From positions 4,898,001 to 4,962,000 of the forward strand of contig CM057844.1 in NCBI GenBank assembly GCA_030068075.1: a stretch of DNA of 64,000 bases, in the 5' to 3' direction. The first letter of the stretch is position 1; every line of letters begins with the position of its first letter. The notes beneath the pieces were generated by a model, which was not told the DNA's origin, ran no database searches, and saw only the letters and a program-made list of their open reading frames with translations. Both the position numbers and the translations under genes were made by a program. Origin of the DNA: Paguma larvata. Taxonomy: Eukaryota; Chordata; Mammalia; Carnivora; Viverridae. Positions 58,866-64,000 of the stretch are shown here, piece after piece.

Positions 58866-59613
58866 CATTTCCGTCTTAATTGGGGCATTATTCCCTTTAT
58901 ATTTGACATAGCAACTACTATAATTGTGCTTAAGTACTGTATTACTTTTTGCTTTCTAGTTGTTTTGAATTCTCTCAGGCTGGTTGTTTTTAGCATCCCA
59001 TTTTTCTACTCTGGTTGGTATTTTTATACTCATTTATAATATTTTAATTGTTCACATCCTTAACTTAAAATCTAGCATTTTTTGCAACCTTTACCCCATA
59101 AGTATGCACTGTAGTTCCATTTACTCCTTCCCAGTTCATATGCCCCTGTTATGCATAGATCTGCTTCGAATAATGATGCAATTATGTCCTAATAAGCCCA
59201 TCATAAGTTGAAAATATCGTAAGTCACAAATGCATTTAATACACCTAACCTACCAAATATCATAGCTTAGTCTTGCCTACCTTAAACATGCTCAGAATAC
59301 TTACCTTAGCCTACAGTTGGGCAAAATCATCGAACACAAAGCCTAGCTTATAATAAAGTATTAAATATTTCATGTAATTTATTAGATACCATACTGGAAG
59401 TGCAAAACAGAATGGTTATGTAGAAGGTATAAGTGTATTGGTTGTTTATCCTATTATTATTATTTTGCCCAGTTTTATTCTTTTTATTCACATATTAATA
59501 TGTACATTTTATTCATTTAGATTCACCCAAATAATTACCCTTTATTATATTTTATCTCTTTCTTAATCTCTGGCCCAGGATTATTTTCTTTCTGCCTAAA
59601 GAATAACTTTTAA

Positions 59614-59830
59614 GGGCTCCTGAATGGCTCAGTCAGGTAAGCGTCCGACTTCAGCTCAGGTCACGATCTCATGCCTCATGAGTTCTAGCCCCGCATCAGG
59701 TTCTGTGGTGACAGCTCAGAGCCTGAAGTCTGCCTCAGATTCTGTGCTCCCTCTCTCTCTGCCCCTTCCCTGCTCACACACACTCTCTCTCTCTCTCAAA
59801 AATAAATAAACATTAAAAAAATTTTTTAAT
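59614..59830 (+). mobile_element. CAN-SINE with 15-bp duplication
   Basis: A sense copy with head gggctcctgaatggctcagt and tail aaataaataaacattaaaaa. Flanks agaataacttttaag (59600-59614) and agaataccttttaag (59831-59845). Confidence 0.93.
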
Positions 59831-60131
59831 AGAATACCTTTTAAGTTAGATTTCTTGGTAAAAGGTTTTCTCACTTCCTTTATCTGAAAGTTTCTCTGTT
59901 TTGCTTCATTTTAGACATGAAATGCATGTTTTCTGGAGACTGAATTCTGCATTGGCAGCTGTTTTCTCTCTGCATGTTGGATATTTGTTCCATTGTTTCT
60001 TTGAAAAGCCATACTAGATCATGTGGTTCATTTTGGGGGGAAATGTTCATTTTTTCCTCTGGCAGCTTTCAAGATTTTCTGATTGTTCTTGGTTTTCAGT
60101 AGTTTTACTGTAGTATGCTCTGTATTTACCC

Positions 60132-60186
<55 letters not shown>
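60132..60186. repeat. (GT)n microsatellite
   Basis: About 27 GT units with one TT interruption near 60143, inside the old L1. Confidence 0.95.
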
Positions 60187-60189
<3 letters not shown>

Positions 60190-60675
60190 ACTCTTGAATC
60201 TGTGGATTGATATCTTTTACCAGTTTCAGCAAAATTCTCAGCCATTCTTTCCTCAATATTATTTCTGCCCCTTTTTCCTAGTCATTCCTTCTGCATCAGC
60301 AGTCATGCTTAGGATATTCTTTTCATTGTGTTCTCTCTCTTCCCTTCTGAGTTAACCATCTTTTGTCTCACCATGTTTCATTTTGGTTTCCTTCTGAATC
60401 TTTTATCCAGTTTTCAGCCATGTCCATTTTGTTATCAATCCATGTACACTGAATTTTAAATTTTGGTTATTTTATTTTTCAATTCCATTTACATTTCTTT
60501 TTGAAACTTTCTTTATCCTAATCTATGTGTTTAAAGTATTGTCTGTTTTTTATTGTGGTTTTGTTAATATTGGTTTCTTTTCTCATATTTTGGAATTTTT
60601 TAAATTAATAGGCTACATTTTATATTAACCATATTGTTTGCACAAATAATTTGGATTTTACTATGATTTTATTTT

Positions 60676-60872
60676 CTTCTTAAAAAAGTTTTTTTTATTT
60701 TAGAGATTGAGCGTGAGTGGGGAGAGGAGCAAAAGGAGGGAGAGAGAATCTTAAGCAGGCTCCATGCTCCACATAGAGCCCAACGCGGGGCTTGATCCCA
60801 CAACCCTGAGATCATGACCTGAATTGAAATCAAGAGTCAGACACTCAACTGACTGAGCTACTCAGGCTCCTC
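60676..60872 (-). mobile_element. CAN-SINE, short subtype
   Basis: An antisense copy with gagcccaacgcggggcttga and terminal gagctactcaggctcct. Flanks tgattttatttt at 60664-60675 and 60873-60884. Confidence 0.9.
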
Positions 60873-61446
60873 TGATTTTATTTTTCCATCAGAGAAAATT
60901 TTTGTTTGCTTCTTGGGAAGAGGGTAGCATAGTATACCTTGACTTTGGATTTGGGTTACATAGTTGTCTACATTTGTCAAAACTCATCATGTGTCCACTT
61001 AAGATTCTGGCTTTTCATTATTTATGAGTTTTATTTAAAGTACCATAAACAAATTTTTTTTCTTTGCAAGTTTTTATTTAAAGTCAGTTAGTTAACATAT
61101 ATGGTAAAATTGGTTTCAGGCATAGAATTTAGTGATTCATCATTTACATACAACACCCAGTGTTCATCCCAACAAGTGTCCTCCTTAATACCCATTACTC
61201 ATTTAGCCCATCTCGCACCAACCTCCATCTATCAACCTTCAGTTTGTTCTCTCTAGTTAAGAGTCTCTTATGGTGTGCTTCCCTCTCTTTCTCTTATTTT
61301 CATTCCTCTATGTTTCTTAAACTCCACATATAAATGAAATCATATAGTATTTGTCTTTCTTGGATGGACTCATTTCACTTAGCATGATACACACTAGCTT
61401 CATCCACTTCAGTACAAAGGGAAAGATTTCATTCTTTTTGATGGCT

Positions 61447-61520
61447 GAGTAATATTCCAGTGTGTGTGTATGTATGTACGTATGTATATTTATATGTATG
61501 TATATATACACATATATACC
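61447..61520. repeat. (TG)/(TATG)/(TA) compound repeat
   Basis: tgtgtgtgtatgtatgtacg followed by TATG and TA units, in the L1 ORF2 end where the other L1 has a TA repeat (52660-52682). Confidence 0.85.
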
Positions 61521-62504
61521 ACATCTTCTTTATATTTATATACCACATTCATAGTTTGGCTATTGTTGATAATGCTGCTATAAACTTCAGGGTGCATGTG
61601 CCCTTTCAAATCTGTATTTTTGTATCTTTTAGCTAAACACCTAGTAGTACAATTGCCGGGTCATAGGATAGTTCTATTTTTAACTTTTCGAGAAACCTCC
61701 ATACACTGTTTTCCAGAGTGGCTGCACCAGTTTGCATTCTTACCAACAGTGTAACATCTGTTATTTCCTGTGTTGTTAATTATAGTCATTCTTACAGGTA
61801 TGAGGTGGTATCTCATAGTGGTTTTGATTTGTATTTCCCTGATGATGTATGATGTTGAACATCTTTTCATGTGTCTGATAGCTATCTTTATGTCTTCTTT
61901 GGAAAAATGTCTAGTTTTCCCAACACAATTTGTTGAAGAGACTTTTTTCCATCGGATATTTATTTCCTGCTTTGTTGAGGATTAGTTGGCCATATAGTTG
62001 TGGGTCTATTTCTGCGTTTTCTATTCTGTTCCATTGATCTTTGTGTCTGTTTTTGGGCCAGTATCAAACTGTCTTGATGACTACAGCATTTTATAGCTTA
62101 AAGTCTGAAAGTGTGGTGCTTCGAGCATTGCTTTTCTTTTTCAAGATTGCTTTGGCTATTTGGGATCTTTTGTGGTTCCAAACAAATTTTAAGATTGTTT
62201 ATTTTAGCTCTGTAAAAAATGCTGGTTATGTTTTGATAGAGATTGCATTAAATGTGTAGATTGCTTTGGATAGTTCCATTTGAACAGTATTTGTTCTTCC
62301 AATTCATGAGCAAGGAATACTTTTACATTTCTTTGTGTCCTCTTCAATTCCTTAATAAGTGTTCTATAGTTTTCAGAGTACAGATCTTTTGGTTAGGTTT
62401 ACTCCTCGGTATCTTGTTGGTTTTGGTGCAGTTGTAAATGGGATCGATTCCTTGATTTCTCTTTTTGCTGTTTCATTGTTGTTGTATAGAAATGCAACAG
62501 ATTT

Positions 62505-62915
62505 CTATAGGTCAATTTTATATCCTGTGACTTTGCAGAATTCATGTATAAGTTCTAGCAATTTTTTGGTGGAGTCTTTCAGATTTTCTATATAGACTAT
62601 CGTGTCATCTGCTAATAGTGAATGTTTGACTTCTTCCTTGCTGATTTGGATGCCTTTTATTTCTTTGTGTTGTCTGATTGCTGAGGCTAGGACTTCCAGT
62701 TTGATGTTAAATAATAATGGTGAGAGTGGAATGGTGAGAGATTTTATTTGCTCTTCCTTTTCTAGCTCATTTAGGTATAAGGGTAGGTTGTATATTTGAG
62801 ACTTTTCCTGCTTCTTGAGGTAGACCTGTATTGCAATAGACTTCCTTCTTAGGACTGCCTTTGCTGTGTCCCAAAGATTTTGGAGTGTTGGGTTTTCATT
62901 TTCTTTACCTACCAT
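62505..62915 (-). pseudogene. LINE-1 ORF2 fragment joined across a deletion
   Basis: A 136-codon open stretch. The first half is the region after the endonuclease ([20 protein letters not shown]), and after [11 protein letters not shown] it jumps straight to the RT palm ([20 protein letters not shown]). The catalytic box LLADDTIVY keeps both aspartates, unlike the other L1. The fusion lacks the fingers and the first part of the palm, so it cannot be active. Confidence 0.85.
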
Positions 62916-63081
62916 GTGTTTTTTAAATTTTTCTTAAAGTACTGTTTAACCTGTTCATTCTTTAGTAAGATGTTCTTTAACCGCTATGTATTTGTGTTCT
63001 TTCCACATTTTTTCTTGTGGTTGACTTCAAGTTTCATAGTGCTGTAATCTGAAAATAAGCTTAGTGTGGTCTCAATCTTTT

Positions 63082-63387
63082 TTACTTATTGAGGGCTGAT
63101 ACGTGACCTGGTATGTGATCTATTCTGGAGAATGTTCCATGTGGACTCAAAAAGAATGTATATTCTGCTCCTTGAGCATGAAATGTTCTGCATATATCTA
63201 TTAAGTCCATGTGGTCCAGTATGTCATTCGAAGCCATTATTTCCTTGTTGGTTTTCTGCTTAGATGACCTGTCCATTGTTCTAAGTAGGATGTTAAAGTC
63301 CTCTACTTTTGTTGTATTATTATCAATGAGTTTATTTATGTTTGTTATCAATTGATATATATTTGGGTATCTCCGAGTTAGGGGCAT
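63082..63387 (-). pseudogene. LINE-1 ORF2 endonuclease fragment
   Basis: A 101-codon stretch with EDFNILLRTMDRSSKQK (family norm GDFN) and SPHGTFSRIDHIPGH, which keeps the SRIDH catalytic block lost in the other copy. It is a piece of the second L1 and not a host gene. Confidence 0.85.
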
Positions 63388-64000
63388 GGTATTTACAATT
63401 GTTAGATATTCTCATTGAGTAGACTCCATAATTATGTATGTTGCCCTTCTTCATCTCTTATTACAGTCTTTGGTTTAAAATCTAGTTTTTCTGATATGAG
63501 TATGGCTTACTCTGACTTTTGTTTGATGTTCTTTAGCAATATAGATGATTTTCCATTCCTTCACTTTCAATCTGCAGGTGTCTTTAGGTCTAAAATGAGT
63601 CTCTTGTAGGCAGCATATAGATAGTTCTTGTTTTTTGTCCCTTCTGATATCCTGTGTCTTTTGATTGGAGTATTTAGTCCATTTACATTCAAAGTGATTA
63701 TTGACAGATATGAATTTAGTGCCATTGTTTTACATGTAAAGTTGGTGTGTCTGGTGATGTTCTCTGTTCCTTTCTAGGTTTTGTTGCTTTTGGTCTTTCT
63801 TTCTCACTCAAAGAGTACCCTTTATATTTCTTGCAGGGCTGGTTTAGTGGTCACAAACTCCTGTAGTTTTTTGTTTGGCTGGGAAACTCTTTATCTCTCC
63901 CATTCTGAATAACAGTTTTCCTGGCTAAAGTATTCTTGGCTGTATGTTTTTCCTGTTCAACACATTGAATATATCATGCCACTCCCTTCTGACCTGCCAA

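Larger units (their letters stand above)
58866..60679 (-). mobile_element. Old LINE-1, antisense, right piece
   Basis: Continues the element of 51640-52245. It has attggggcattattcccttt near the start, then the ORF1-end blocks gaattctgcattggcagctg, ggcagctttcaagattttct and ttctcagccattctttcctc. A SINE (59614-59830) and a GT repeat lie inside it. Coding frames are gone. The stretch 59050-59570 is only loosely assignable. Confidence 0.55.
45772..64000 (+). other. RALGAPA2: RALGAPA2 large intron, 5' 18 kb only
   Basis: This is a phase 0 intron starting gttagt and running past the window end. I looked for the next expected coding block, which in the family follows FRQ with a segment starting AFLLP, and found none. 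It is dominated by LINE-1 DNA and SINEs, listed separately. Unassigned stretches are 46210-46460, 46960-47710, 48914-50230 and 50610-50900. Confidence 0.8.
61050..64000 (-). mobile_element. Second LINE-1, antisense, internally deleted, runs off the window
   Basis: The 3'UTR is at 61050-61310 (catacaacacccagtgttca, then tcccaacaagtgtcc). ORF2 parts run from 61317 up to about 63700, and the ORF1 end is at 63770-64000. It is older than the L1 at 52276. Relative to that copy it lacks two internal blocks, near 61910 and 62740. The 5' end is outside the window. Confidence 0.88.

Noticed and set aside
60132..60186. A regular repeat that might be taken for a CRISPR-like or structured array
   Set aside because: It is a plain GT microsatellite without spacers. 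The genome is mammalian and no CRISPR array is expected or seen.
1..64000. RALGAPA1 as the gene identity
   Set aside because: The exons read the alpha-2 versions at diagnostic places ([34 protein letters not shown]), whereas RALGAPA1 has FSCLIPGFSAP and TLTEREPSSSS at these points.

Overview
This window is nuclear DNA from a carnivoran mammal, most likely a cat-family species. The evidence is about two dozen copies of one tRNA-derived SINE (the carnivore CAN-SINE, in its felid-type form), carnivore-type LINE-1 elements, older mammalian L2, MIR, hAT and MaLR relics, and GT/AG introns. I see nothing prokaryotic or plasmid-like, and no CRISPR array.

The only host gene I can support lies on the + strand. 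It is the 5' half of RALGAPA2, the catalytic alpha-2 subunit of the Ral GTPase-activating complex. Eight consecutive coding exons are present: 618-670, 20573-20630, 27833-27876, 30669-30846, 31655-31770, 35124-35262, 37841-38040 and 45544-45771. Spliced, they give 1016 nt of open frame, roughly residues 73-411 of a protein of about 1870 residues. All have GT/AG boundaries and matching codon phases. The first exons, the promoter and the C-terminal GAP domain are outside the window.

Layout: 1-617 is the end of an upstream intron. 671-20572 is a 19.9-kb intron holding an old antisense L1, L2 and hAT relics and several SINEs. From 20573 to 45771 the exons are closer together, and their introns carry most of the younger sense-strand SINEs, short L1 ends, a MaLR LTR and microsatellites. 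45772-64000 is the start of a large intron filled mainly by LINE-1. A 6.4-kb full-length but inactivated L1 (52276-58654) sits inside the tail of a SINE, and that SINE sits inside an older L1. A second, internally deleted L1 runs off the end of the window.

The most interesting points for function are splicing-related. The only phase-symmetric exon (45544-45771) has its 5' splice site abutting a (GT)n tract. A 44-nt exon with a weak donor has a SINE inserted about 75 bp upstream. The CpG-rich 5'UTR of the L1 lies in the last intron. I did not find a convincing, previously undescribed biological system. Findings are ranked accordingly.
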